From Mesorhizobium qingshengii (lineage in GTDB: Bacteria; Pseudomonadota; Alphaproteobacteria; Rhizobiales; Rhizobiaceae), in NCBI RefSeq assembly GCF_027563465.1, contig NZ_JAPFQA010000002.1, positions 62,001 to 126,000 of the forward strand: 64,000 bases of DNA, given 5' to 3'. Made by a program: the position numbers and the translations under genes. Shown piece by piece: positions 34,287 to 42,851 of the stretch (positions are counted from its first letter, which is position 1; every line of letters starts with the position of its first letter). The notes under the pieces are model-generated. The model made no database searches and was not told the DNA's origin. It saw only the letters and a list, made by a program, of their open reading frames with translations.

Positions 34287-35642
34287 ATGAAGAAAATGCT
34301 TTTGCTGGGCGCCGCGTTTGTCACGCTCGCCCTGAACGTGCCCGCGCAGGCCGAACTGAAGTTCAAGCCGGGCGAGGATCCCCGCTTCGACTGGGCGAAT
34401 TTTGAAGAGCTCAAGAAAGTCAATCTCAAGGGCGAGACGCTGACCATCTTCGGGCCATGGCGCGGCGAGGACGAAGGCCTGGTGCGCGGCGTTCTCGACT
34501 ATTTCTCGGAAGCCACCGGCGTCGAGATCAAGTACTCCTCTTCTGAGAATTACGAACAGCAGATCGTCATCGACACGCAGGCCGGCAGCCCGCCCAACAT
34601 CGCCGTGCTGCCGCAGCCGGGCCTGATTCAGGACCTGGCGTCGAAGGGCCTGCTGACGCCGCTCGGCGACGATACCGCCAAATGGGTCAAGGACAATTAC
34701 GGCGCCGGCCAGTCCTGGGTCGATCTCGGCACCTTCAAGGACAAGGACGGCAAGCCGGGCTTCTTCGCTTTCCCTTACAAGGCCGACGTGAAGTCGCTGG
34801 TCTGGTACTCGCCCGACAATTTCAAGGAAGCCGGCTACACGGTTCCCAAGACGCAGGAAGAACTCGCCGATCTCGAGAAGAAGATCATCGCCGACGGCGG
34901 CAAGCCGTGGTGCATCGGGCTGGGCTCCGGCGGCGCCACGGGCTGGCCGGCGACCGACTGGGTCGAGGACCTGATGCTGCGGACCCAGACGCCCGACGTC
35001 TACGACAAGTGGGTGAAGAACGAGATCCCGTTCAACGATCCGGCGGTGGTCAACGCCATCGATATCTTCGGCAAGATCGCGACCGACGACAAGATGGTTG
35101 ATGGTGGCGCCAAGGCGGTTGCGGCGACCGATTTCCGCGACAGCCCGAAGGGCCTCTTCTCGGTGCCGCCGAAATGCTACCTGCACCATCAGGCATCGTT
35201 CATCCCGACCTTCTTCCCGGAAGGCACCAAGGTTGGCCAGGACGCGGACTTCTTCTACTTCCCGCCCTATGCCTCGAAGCCTGACCTGGGCACGCCCGTG
35301 CTCGGCGCCGGCACGCTGGCGATGATCACCAAGGACTCCAAGGCCGCGCGCGCCTTCATCGAATTCCTGAAGATGCCGCTGGCGCACGAGATCTGGATGG
35401 CCGAGGGCGGTTTCGTGACGCCGTTCAAGGCGGTCAACAAGGCAGCCTATGCCAGCGACGCGCTGAGGAAGCAGGGCGAGATCCTCGCCAATGCCTCGAC
35501 CTTCCGCTTCGACGGTTCCGACCTGATGCCGGGCAAGATCGGCGCCGGCGCCTTCTGGACCGGCATGATCGACCTGGTCGGCGGCAAGTCGGCGCAGGAT
35601 GTCGCCACCGACATCCAGAAGAGCTGGGACGCGATCAAGTAG
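34287..35642 (+). CDS. aglE: Alpha-glucoside ABC transporter, periplasmic binding protein
   Basis: The 451-residue protein has a signal peptide (MKKMLLLGAAFVTLALNVPA, then QA) and a family 1 sugar-binding fold. LTIFGPWRGEDEGLVRGVL, AVLPQPGLIQDLASKG and GWPATDWVEDLMLR are characteristic of AglE, which binds alpha-glucosides such as sucrose, maltose and trehalose. A GGGAGGA site lies just before the ATG. It is the first gene of aglEFGAK; a strong hairpin separates it from aglF. Confidence 0.93.
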   Translation: MKKMLLLGAAFVTLALNVPAQAELKFKPGEDPRFDWANFEELKKVNLKGETLTIFGPWRGEDEGLVRGVLDYFSEATGVEIKYSSSENYEQQIVIDTQAGSPPNIAVLPQPGLIQDLASKGLLTPLGDDTAKWVKDNYGAGQSWVDLGTFKDKDGKPGFFAFPYKADVKSLVWYSPDNFKEAGYTVPKTQEELADLEKKIIADGGKPWCIGLGSGGATGWPATDWVEDLMLRTQTPDVYDKWVKNEIPFNDPAVVNAIDIFGKIATDDKMVDGGAKAVAATDFRDSPKGLFSVPPKCYLHHQASFIPTFFPEGTKVGQDADFFYFPPYASKPDLGTPVLGAGTLAMITKDSKAARAFIEFLKMPLAHEIWMAEGGFVTPFKAVNKAAYASDALRKQGEILANASTFRFDGSDLMPGKIGAGAFWTGMIDLVGGKSAQDVATDIQKSWDAIK

Positions 35643-35708
35643 GCGGGCGGCAAGCAGGCGGCCTGCCGGGCTCGGCAACTCAACGCGCGAGCCTTTCATT
35701 CTCGCACT

Positions 35709-35735
35709 GGATCCGGGCCTAGCCGGCCCGGATCC
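35709..35735. repeat. Strong hairpin between aglE and aglF
   Basis: GGATCCGGGCC and GGCCCGGATCC form a perfect 11-base stem around a five-base loop in the 256-base gap between the binding protein and permease genes. There is no T-run, so it is more likely to protect the aglE mRNA 3' end or attenuate readthrough than to act as a full terminator. Confidence 0.75.
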
Positions 35736-35898
35736 GACGGCGGCCCGCGCCGCGGCCTTTCGTCATGAGCGCATCGACATGAAGCGCAATCCGCAAAACG
35801 TTCTGCGGCCGATCGCGCTCCAAACAACTGAAATCGGCGCCTGGTCCCGTCACCAAGGTCATTCAACCCTGGTGGATCATGCGCAGGGGGAGGAACCC

Positions 35899-36912
35899 AT
35901 GGCGTCTCAGATCTTCTCGGCCATATTCGTCATCATCGTCGGGGTCGGCGGTTGCGTCGCCTATTTCTGGGGCGCCAACAAGCTGGTCGACCTGATATTC
36001 CCGTCGCGCGGCGTCGCCGGTGCCGCCGCCATCGACAATCTGCGCCGGCAGGGGCTGATCAGGCCATGGCTGTTCGTCGGTCCGGCGATGATCATCCTGA
36101 CCATCTATCTGATCTATCCGGTGGTCGAGACGCTGCGGCTGTCGTTCCTCGATCGCGGCGGCGCCAATTTCGTCGGCTTGGCCAACTATGAATGGGCGTT
36201 CGGCGATCGCGAGTTCCGCAACTCGATCCTCAACAACATCATCTGGCTGGCGGTGGTGCCGGCCGCCTGCACCTTCCTCGGGCTGATCATCGCCGTGCTC
36301 ACCGACAAGATCTGGTGGGGCACGATCGCCAAGAGCCTGATCTTCCTGCCGCTGGCGATCTCCTTCGTCGGCGCCAGCGTGATCTGGAAATTCATCTACG
36401 AGTATCGCGGCGAGGGCCAGACGCAGATCGGCATCCTCAACGCCATCATCCAGCATTTCGGCGGCCAGCCGCAGGTCTGGATATCGCTGCCGTTCTGGAA
36501 CAATTTCTTCCTGATGATCATCCTGATCTGGATCCAGACCGGCTTTGCCATGGTCATCCTTTCCTCCGCCCTGCGCGGCATTCCGGAGGAAACGCTGGAA
36601 GCCGCCGTCATCGACGGCGCCAACCCGTTCCAGATCTTCTGGAAGATCATGGTGCCGCAGATCTGGGGCACAATCGCCGTCGTCTGGACGACGATCACCA
36701 TTCTGGTGCTCAAGGTTTTCGACATCGTGCTGACCATGACCAACGGCCAGTGGAACAGCCAGGTGCTGGCCAATCTGATGTTCGACTGGATGTTCCGTGG
36801 CGGCGGCGACTTCGGCCGCGGCGCCACCATCGCCATCATCATCATGATCGCGGTCATTCCGATCATGGTCTGGAACATCCGCCAGGCGAACAAAGAGACG
36901 GGAGGACATTGA
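35899..36912 (+). CDS. aglF: Alpha-glucoside ABC transporter permease AglF
   Basis: The 337-residue MalF-type permease has about seven transmembrane segments, beginning with QIFSAIFVIIVGVGG, and the EAA loop IPEETLEAAVIDGANPFQIF. The ATG at 35899 is preceded by GGGGGAGGAA. It ends one base before aglG. Confidence 0.93.
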   Translation: MASQIFSAIFVIIVGVGGCVAYFWGANKLVDLIFPSRGVAGAAAIDNLRRQGLIRPWLFVGPAMIILTIYLIYPVVETLRLSFLDRGGANFVGLANYEWAFGDREFRNSILNNIIWLAVVPAACTFLGLIIAVLTDKIWWGTIAKSLIFLPLAISFVGASVIWKFIYEYRGEGQTQIGILNAIIQHFGGQPQVWISLPFWNNFFLMIILIWIQTGFAMVILSSALRGIPEETLEAAVIDGANPFQIFWKIMVPQIWGTIAVVWTTITILVLKVFDIVLTMTNGQWNSQVLANLMFDWMFRGGGDFGRGATIAIIIMIAVIPIMVWNIRQANKETGGH

Positions 36913-36913
36913 G

Positions 36914-38068
36914 ATGGCCGTCGCGACCGGAAATTCCTTCGCCAGCCGCTTTGGCGTCCACATTGCCGTCCTTGTCTTCGTTGCCATCTGGACCATCCCG
37001 ACGCTCGGCATCCTGGTCTCGTCGCTGCGCGTCAAGGACCAGATCATCGCCTCGGGCTGGTGGAATTCGTTCTCCAGTTCCACCCAGACGGAAGCCGGCC
37101 GCCTGCCGGCCGCCTCGACGCAAGTCGAGAAGGACGGCAAGTTCGTCCTTCAGGGCAACATCTTCGGGGACGGCGCTGCCCGCAACATCAGTGCTTTCGG
37201 CGTCAAGTCGGCGGCGCCCACGCAATATCCCGCCGGCAGCGTCGCCGATCTCGGCGACGGCGTAACCTTGCAGCTCAATGCCGACGGCAGCTTCGTCATG
37301 GCCTCGCCCAAGGCGTTCGAAGGCGATCGCGGCCAGCGCGTCTACTATGCCTCGTCGGCGCCGCCGAAATTCACCACCGACAACTACAAGACCGTGCTGT
37401 TTTCCGAAGGCATCGGCCGCTCCTTCATGAACTCGCTGACCGTCACCATCCCGGCGACCGTCATCCCGATCCTGATCGCCGCCTTTGCCGCCTACGCGCT
37501 GGCCTGGATGCGCTTTCCCGGCCGTGCGCTGCTGATCGCGGTCATCATCGGCCTGCTGGTGGTGCCGCTGCAGATGTCGCTGATCCCGCTTCTGAAGCTC
37601 TACAACGGCGTCGGCTCGTTCTTTGGCGTGCCGTCGAAAACCTATCTTGGCATCTGGCTGGCGCATACCGGCTTTGGCCTGCCCTTCGCGATCTACCTGT
37701 TGCGCAGCTACATTGCCGGCCTGCCGCGCGAGATCATGGAATCGGCGCGCATCGACGGCGCCAGCGATTTCGAGATCTTCGTCAAGATCGTGCTGCCGCT
37801 GTCATTTCCGGTGCTGGCCTCGTTTGCCATCTTCCAGTTCCTGTGGGTATGGAACGATCTCTTGGTAGCGATGGTTTTCCTGGGTACGGAAGCAGACCAG
37901 ATCGTGCTGACAGCCAAGCTCAATGCCTTGCTTGGTTCGCGCGGCGGCGATTGGGAGATCCTGACGACATCGGCCTTCGTGACCATCATCGTGCCGCTGA
38001 TCGTGTTCTTCTCGCTGCAGCGCTATTTCGTCCGCGGGCTGCTTGCCGGTTCCGTGAAAGGAGGCTGA
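36914..38068 (+). CDS. aglG: Alpha-glucoside ABC transporter permease AglG
   Basis: The 384-residue MalG-type permease has one N-terminal transmembrane helix, a long periplasmic loop (about residues 35-160) and five more helices. The EAA loop is LPREIMESARIDGASDFEIF. The long loop is characteristic of AglG compared with ordinary MalG proteins. A GGGAGGACATT sequence precedes the ATG. Confidence 0.93.
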   Translation: MAVATGNSFASRFGVHIAVLVFVAIWTIPTLGILVSSLRVKDQIIASGWWNSFSSSTQTEAGRLPAASTQVEKDGKFVLQGNIFGDGAARNISAFGVKSAAPTQYPAGSVADLGDGVTLQLNADGSFVMASPKAFEGDRGQRVYYASSAPPKFTTDNYKTVLFSEGIGRSFMNSLTVTIPATVIPILIAAFAAYALAWMRFPGRALLIAVIIGLLVVPLQMSLIPLLKLYNGVGSFFGVPSKTYLGIWLAHTGFGLPFAIYLLRSYIAGLPREIMESARIDGASDFEIFVKIVLPLSFPVLASFAIFQFLWVWNDLLVAMVFLGTEADQIVLTAKLNALLGSRGGDWEILTTSAFVTIIVPLIVFFSLQRYFVRGLLAGSVKGG

Positions 38069-38072
38069 GACC

Positions 38073-39737
38073 ATGCAATCAGCTTTGAAGGCCAGTTCGA
38101 AACCTGACCTCGCCGTCGATCGCGACTGGTGGCGAGGCGCGGTGATCTACCAGATCTATCCGCGCAGCTACCAGGACTCGAACGGCGACGGCATTGGTGA
38201 CCTCAGGGGCATCATCGGCCGGCTCCCCTACATCGCGGCACTCGGCGCGGACGCCATCTGGATATCGCCGTTCTTCAAATCGCCGATGAAGGATTTCGGC
38301 TACGACGTCACCGACTATTGCGACGTCGATCCGATGTTCGGCACGCTGGCCGATTTCGATGCGCTGACAGCCGAGGCGCACAGGCTGGGCTTGAAGGTGA
38401 TGATCGACGAGGTGCTGTCGCACACCGCCGACAATCATCCGTGGTTCAAGGAAAGCCGATCGAGCCGCACCAACCCGAAGGCCGACTGGTATGTCTGGGC
38501 GGACGCCAGGCCGGACGGCACGCCGCCCAACAACTGGCTGTCGATCTTCGGCGGATCGGCGTGGCAATGGGACACCAGCCGCCAGCAATATTACCTGCAC
38601 AACTTCCTGGCCGAGCAGCCCGACCTCAACTTCCACAACCGCCAAGTCCAGGACGCGTTGCTCGACGTCACCCGTTTCTGGCTCGAGCGCGGCGTCGACG
38701 GTTTCCGGCTCGACACCATCAATTTCTACTTCCACAGCCAGGGCCTGGAAAACAACCCGCCGCTGCCGCCGGAAGAGCGCAACGACCAGACGGCGCCGGC
38801 GGTCAACCCCTACAATTACCAGGACCATCTCTACGACAAGAGCCGTCCGGAGAACCTTGCTTTCCTCGAACGGTTCCGCGCCTTGCTCGACGAATACCCG
38901 GCAGCAGCAGCCGTCGGCGAGGTTGGCGATTCGCAGCGCGGGCTGGAAGTGGTGGCGGCCTATACCGCCGGCGGCAAGCGCGTGCAGATGTGCTATTCCT
39001 TCGATTTCCTGGCGCCCGAAAAGATCAGCGCGGCCAAGGTCCGCTCGGTGCTGGAAGCCTTCGGCAAGGTCGCCCGTGACGGCTGGTCGTGCTGGGCCTT
39101 TTCCAACCATGACGTGATGCGCCCGGCCTCGCGCTGGGCCGCCAATGAGGCCGACCCGACCGCCTATCTCAAGGTCATCTCGGCGCTGCTGATGTCCTTG
39201 CGCGGCTCGGTCTGCATCTACCAGGGCGAGGAACTCGGCCTTGGCGAGGCCGACCTGCGGTTCGAGGATCTGCAGGACCCCTATGGCATCCGCTTCTGGC
39301 CGGAATTCAAGGGCCGCGACGGCTGCCGCACGCCGATGGTGTGGGATGCCGCCGCCAGGAATGGCGGCTTCTCGACGGCGAAGCCGTGGCTGCCGGTGCC
39401 CGGAAAGCATCTCTCGCAAGCGGTCAATGTCCAGCAGGGCGACGATCACTCCTTGCTCGAGCATTACCGGCGCTTTCTCACCTTCCGGCGCGCCCATCCG
39501 GCGCTGGCCAAGGGCGACATCACCTTCATCGAAAGCCAGGGCGACACGGTCGCTTTCACGCGCCGGGCAGGCAATGAGCAGATCGTCTGCGTCTTCAATC
39601 TGGGAGCCGTGCCGACCGAGATTGACCTTGGCGACCGATCGCTGCACCCTTTGCCCGGGCACGGATTTTTGGGCCAGACGAGCACTGGTTCCATACAGCT
39701 CGGCGGCTACGGCGCCTGGTTCGGGCGCATCGACTGA
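38073..39737 (+). CDS. aglA: Alpha-glucosidase, glycoside hydrolase family 13
   Basis: The 554-residue cytosolic enzyme hydrolyses imported alpha-glucosides. GH13 signatures are IYQIYPRSYQDSNGDGIGDL (residues 26-45), the nucleophile Asp214 in GFRLDTINFY, the acid Glu283 in VGEVGDSQRG, and Asp347 in FSNHDV. Three bases separate it from aglG, with GGAGG as the ribosome binding site. No signal peptide is present, which fits hydrolysis after uptake. Confidence 0.95.
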   Translation: MQSALKASSKPDLAVDRDWWRGAVIYQIYPRSYQDSNGDGIGDLRGIIGRLPYIAALGADAIWISPFFKSPMKDFGYDVTDYCDVDPMFGTLADFDALTAEAHRLGLKVMIDEVLSHTADNHPWFKESRSSRTNPKADWYVWADARPDGTPPNNWLSIFGGSAWQWDTSRQQYYLHNFLAEQPDLNFHNRQVQDALLDVTRFWLERGVDGFRLDTINFYFHSQGLENNPPLPPEERNDQTAPAVNPYNYQDHLYDKSRPENLAFLERFRALLDEYPAAAAVGEVGDSQRGLEVVAAYTAGGKRVQMCYSFDFLAPEKISAAKVRSVLEAFGKVARDGWSCWAFSNHDVMRPASRWAANEADPTAYLKVISALLMSLRGSVCIYQGEELGLGEADLRFEDLQDPYGIRFWPEFKGRDGCRTPMVWDAAARNGGFSTAKPWLPVPGKHLSQAVNVQQGDDHSLLEHYRRFLTFRRAHPALAKGDITFIESQGDTVAFTRRAGNEQIVCVFNLGAVPTEIDLGDRSLHPLPGHGFLGQTSTGSIQLGGYGAWFGRID

Positions 39738-39762
39738 ATTTCAAATCACTGGGAGGAAACCA

Positions 39763-40875
<1,113 letters not shown>

Positions 40876-40910
40876 GGCGGCCAGTCCCGCTGGACCAAGA
40901 CGAGACAAAA

Positions 40911-40943
40911 ACAAGAGCGGCGGGCAAGGCCCGCCGCTCTTGT
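40911..40943. terminator. Bidirectional terminator between aglK and the small secreted protein array
   Basis: A perfect 15-base stem ACAAGAGCGGCGGGC / GCCCGCCGCTCTTGT with a three-base AAG loop lies between two convergent genes. On the minus strand it is followed by TTTTTGTC, the form of an intrinsic terminator; on the plus strand the T-run is short. Confidence 0.85.
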
Positions 40944-40964
40944 TTCAGGAATCGACTTCGGCTG

Positions 40965-41201
40965 TTAGTGGCCGAAGAGGTTCCGGTCGCTGCCCTGAGG
41001 GGCTGACTTCTCTACGTCGCCCGACGAATTGAGCAGCTTGTAGACGGGCGAGCCGCTGTTGCGGATCGAGCCCGTATGCGAGGTGTCGACATTGACGGTC
41101 GCCTGCTTGTTGATGTCGGTGCCGCCAACGTTGTCGTTGCGGGCATAGGCGCTGCCGGCGGCAATCAGAAGAGCGGCGGCAGTAAGAACAATCTTTTTCA
41201 T
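40965..41201 (-). CDS. Small secreted protein, DUF680-like, copy 1
   Basis: The 78-residue precursor has a signal peptide (MKKIVLTAAALLIAAGSAYA) and a short mature part with the family C-terminal GSDRNLFGH. It is the most divergent of four tandem paralogues, with an extra stretch (SGSPVYKLLNSSGDVEK) before the C-terminal motif. I recognise the family as DUF680, described from Mesorhizobium. Function is unknown. It ends at a strong terminator hairpin. Confidence 0.85.
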   Translation of the reverse strand: MKKIVLTAAALLIAAGSAYARNDNVGGTDINKQATVNVDTSHTGSIRNSGSPVYKLLNSSGDVEKSAPQGSDRNLFGH

Positions 41202-41225
41202 TTTTGATACTCCGGTATTTTCGCG

Positions 41226-41254
41226 TTCAAGGCGGCGGGCTGGCCCCGCCGCCT
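41226..41254. terminator. Terminator-like hairpin after DUF680-like copy 2
   Basis: AAGGCGGCGGG and CCCCGCCGCCTT arms lie downstream of copy 2 and upstream of copy 1 (both on the minus strand). The T-run is weak, so it could be partial termination or mRNA protection. Confidence 0.65.
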
Positions 41255-41266
41255 TGCTGTCGGGTG

Positions 41267-41470
41267 TTAGTTGTTGCCGAACAGGTTGCGGTTGCTGCCC
41301 TGGGCAGGCGCCTGGGCGGCCGGCTCCGACTTCTTGATGGAAGCCGTGTACGAGCTGTCGACCGCAGCGGCGGGCTGGTTGGCACCGTTGGAGCCAAAAT
41401 TGTCGCTGCCGGCAAAAGCGCTGCCGGAAATGGCAAGGAGGGCGGCGGTGGCGATAAGGATCTTCTTCAT
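41267..41470 (-). CDS. Small secreted protein, DUF680-like, copy 2
   Basis: This 67-residue precursor has the signal peptide MKKILIATAALLAISGSAFA and a mature part of about 47 residues ending GSNRNLFGNN, with SSYTASIKKSEPAAQ in the middle. AGGAGTACTTGAA precedes the ATG and is shared almost exactly with copy 3, which points to recent duplication including the leader. Function is unknown. Confidence 0.85.
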   Translation of the reverse strand: MKKILIATAALLAISGSAFAGSDNFGSNGANQPAAAVDSSYTASIKKSEPAAQAPAQGSNRNLFGNN

Positions 41471-41500
41471 TTCAAGTACTCCTGAATTTCTGGACTTCGC

Positions 41501-41526
41501 CAGGGCGGCGGGCAAGCCCGCCGTCA
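41501..41526. terminator. Terminator-like hairpin after DUF680-like copy 3
   Basis: GGCGGGC-AA-GCCCGCC with flanking bases forms a short GC-rich hairpin between copies 3 and 2. The same sequence recurs at 41783-41803, so the gene-plus-hairpin unit is duplicated. Confidence 0.65.
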
Positions 41527-41542
41527 CCTGGAGAATCGGCTG

Positions 41543-41752
41543 TTAGTTGTTGCCGAAGAGGTTACGGTCGCTGCCCTGAACGACGGGCTGCTTTTCAGCC
41601 TGAGCCGACTTCTGGATCGAAGCCGTGCGCGAGCTGTCAACCGAGGTGGCTGCAGGCTGATTGGCGCCATTGGAGCCAAAGTTGTCGCTGCCGGCGAAGG
41701 CGCTGCCGGAGATGGCCAGAACGGCGGCGGCAGAAAGGATGATCTTCTTCAT
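41543..41752 (-). CDS. Small secreted protein, DUF680-like, copy 3
   Basis: The 69-residue precursor has signal peptide MKKIILSAAAVLAISGSAFA and shares the mature start GSDNFGSNGANQPAA with copy 2. It differs in the middle (SSRTASIQKSAQAEKQP) and ends GSDRNLFGNN. The upstream leader AGGAGTACTTGAA is that of copy 2. Function is unknown. Confidence 0.85.
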   Translation of the reverse strand: MKKIILSAAAVLAISGSAFAGSDNFGSNGANQPAATSVDSSRTASIQKSAQAEKQPVVQGSDRNLFGNN

Positions 41753-41780
41753 TTCAAGTACTCCTGAATTTCTGGATTTC

Positions 41781-41805
41781 GCCAGGGCGGCGGGCAAGCC
41801 CGCCG
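41781..41805. terminator. Terminator-like hairpin after DUF680-like copy 4
   Basis: GGCGGCGGGC-AA-GCCCGCCGCC lies between copies 4 and 3, nearly identical to the hairpin at 41501-41526. Confidence 0.65.
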
Positions 41806-41823
41806 CCTGCTGGGGATCGGCTG

Positions 41824-42024
41824 TTAGTGATTGCCGAAGAGGTTACGGTCGCTGCCCTGGGCAGGCGTCTGAGCAGCCGGTTCCGACTTCTTGATCGAAG
41901 CGGTGTACGAGCTGTCGACAGCGGTGGCTGCCGGGGCATTCGAACCGTAGTGATCGCTACCATTAGCGAAGGCGCTGCCGGAGATGGCCAGAAGGGCGGC
42001 GGCAGTGAGGACAATCTTTTTCAT
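41824..42024 (-). CDS. Small secreted protein, DUF680-like, copy 4
   Basis: The 66-residue precursor has signal peptide MKKIVLTAAALLAISGSAFA, almost the same as copy 1, and a mature part like copy 2 (SSYTASIKKSEPAAQTPAQ) ending GSDRNLFGNH. It mixes features of copies 1 and 2, which suggests exchange between copies. It is the first gene of the array in the direction of transcription, so the promoter should be in the 42.03-42.3 kb region. Confidence 0.85.
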   Translation of the reverse strand: MKKIVLTAAALLAISGSAFANGSDHYGSNAPAATAVDSSYTASIKKSEPAAQTPAQGSDRNLFGNH

Positions 42025-42540
42025 TTTTGATACTCCAGTATCTTCTTATTTCCGTCCGTCTAGCGGCGTGTCTTGGAAGGAATTCGCGTCGTTCGGACCG
42101 CCCCGATGTGGGAAAGCCATCCGGCCATTTCCAATCACGAAGTTGTTTCGCGTGGACCATGAATCTGCTACTTGAAATTGTGCCAAAGGCTTCTACACCG
42201 GTTATTTTTATGTGTTATATCAATATGATAGCCTAAAACATCCCTCCGATCACCAACTGTGTCGCAAGCCCAGTGTTCACACCGTCCTGCACGCATCGTC
42301 AACAGAAACGAACCGTTCGGTTCGATTTTAGAGAGAGCTAATAGTCACTTTTCGAAACCGTTAACCGTTCTTGGCCTCCGCAAGCGACCGGATTCGAGAA
42401 GATCGCAGCCGGCAAATGGCAGCCGGGCAGATGGATTTCAGCCCCGCAATCGACAACCGGGGCGTTTCGTATGCGTGTCGCGCCGCATGGATGCGATGTC
42501 GCTTTCATGCCGATGTCGCAATCGCCGTCGTGATTAGATC
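42025..42540. other. Intergenic region, AT-richer, no gene supported
   Basis: About 500 bases lie between the DUF680-like array and the cobalamin riboswitch. The part at 42170-42360 is clearly richer in A and T than the rest of the window. It contains an inverted repeat CGAACC-GTTC-GGTTCG (about 42309-42324) and a related CGAAACCGTTAACCGTTC (about 42354-42371), which look like a regulator site. Reading frames here have no family resemblance. Promoters for the array (minus) and for the riboswitch transcript (plus) must lie here. Confidence 0.55.
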
Positions 42541-42544
42541 ATGA

Positions 42545-42735
42545 CATCTCAGGTGCCGCTTCGTGACGACGAGGCGGAGAATTGGGAAGCCGGTCAGAAT
42601 CCGGCGCTGCCCCCGCAACGGTGGTGGAGTTCAAGTCGCAACGGGAGACCACTGGGCCGAAAGCCTGGGAAGGTGTCGCGATCGTCCGCAAGGACAACTC
42701 CAGAGCCCGGAAACCAGCCGGAGATGTCTAGACTC
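42545..42735 (+). ncRNA. Cobalamin (B12) riboswitch
   Basis: The region has the conserved blocks of the cobalamin riboswitch in order. AGGTGCC is at 42551-42557 and GAGGCGGAGAATTGGGAAGC around 42571-42590. GGGAAGCCGG with its partner CCGGCGCTGCCCCCGCAAC (42601-42619) includes the B12 box-type segment. CCACTGGGCC lies at 42649-42658, and GCCCGGAAACCAGCCGG at 42705-42721. It sits about 120 bases before a Rieske oxygenase gene on the same strand. Riboswitches of this class usually lower expression when adenosylcobalamin is bound. The expression platform is not clear; a pyrimidine-rich stretch at 42798-42820 could pair with the GAGGACAGG ribosome binding site. Confidence 0.93.
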
Positions 42736-42851
42736 GACTGATCGCGGTGGGCGGTCAAGAGGTGGATGGTGCATGTCCGGCTCATCGCCGGCTTGCGTCC
42801 GATCCTTCCTCTCTTCCCCTCCGATGCAGTCCTTGATTGTGAGGACAGGAC

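Noticed and set aside
40911..42024. CRISPR-like array in the repeated region of small genes
   Set aside because: The repeats are whole genes with signal peptides and terminator hairpins, not short direct repeats with unique spacers.
42259..42537. Open frame of 92 codons in the gap before the riboswitch
   Set aside because: There is no ribosome binding site, and the composition and translation do not resemble a protein family.
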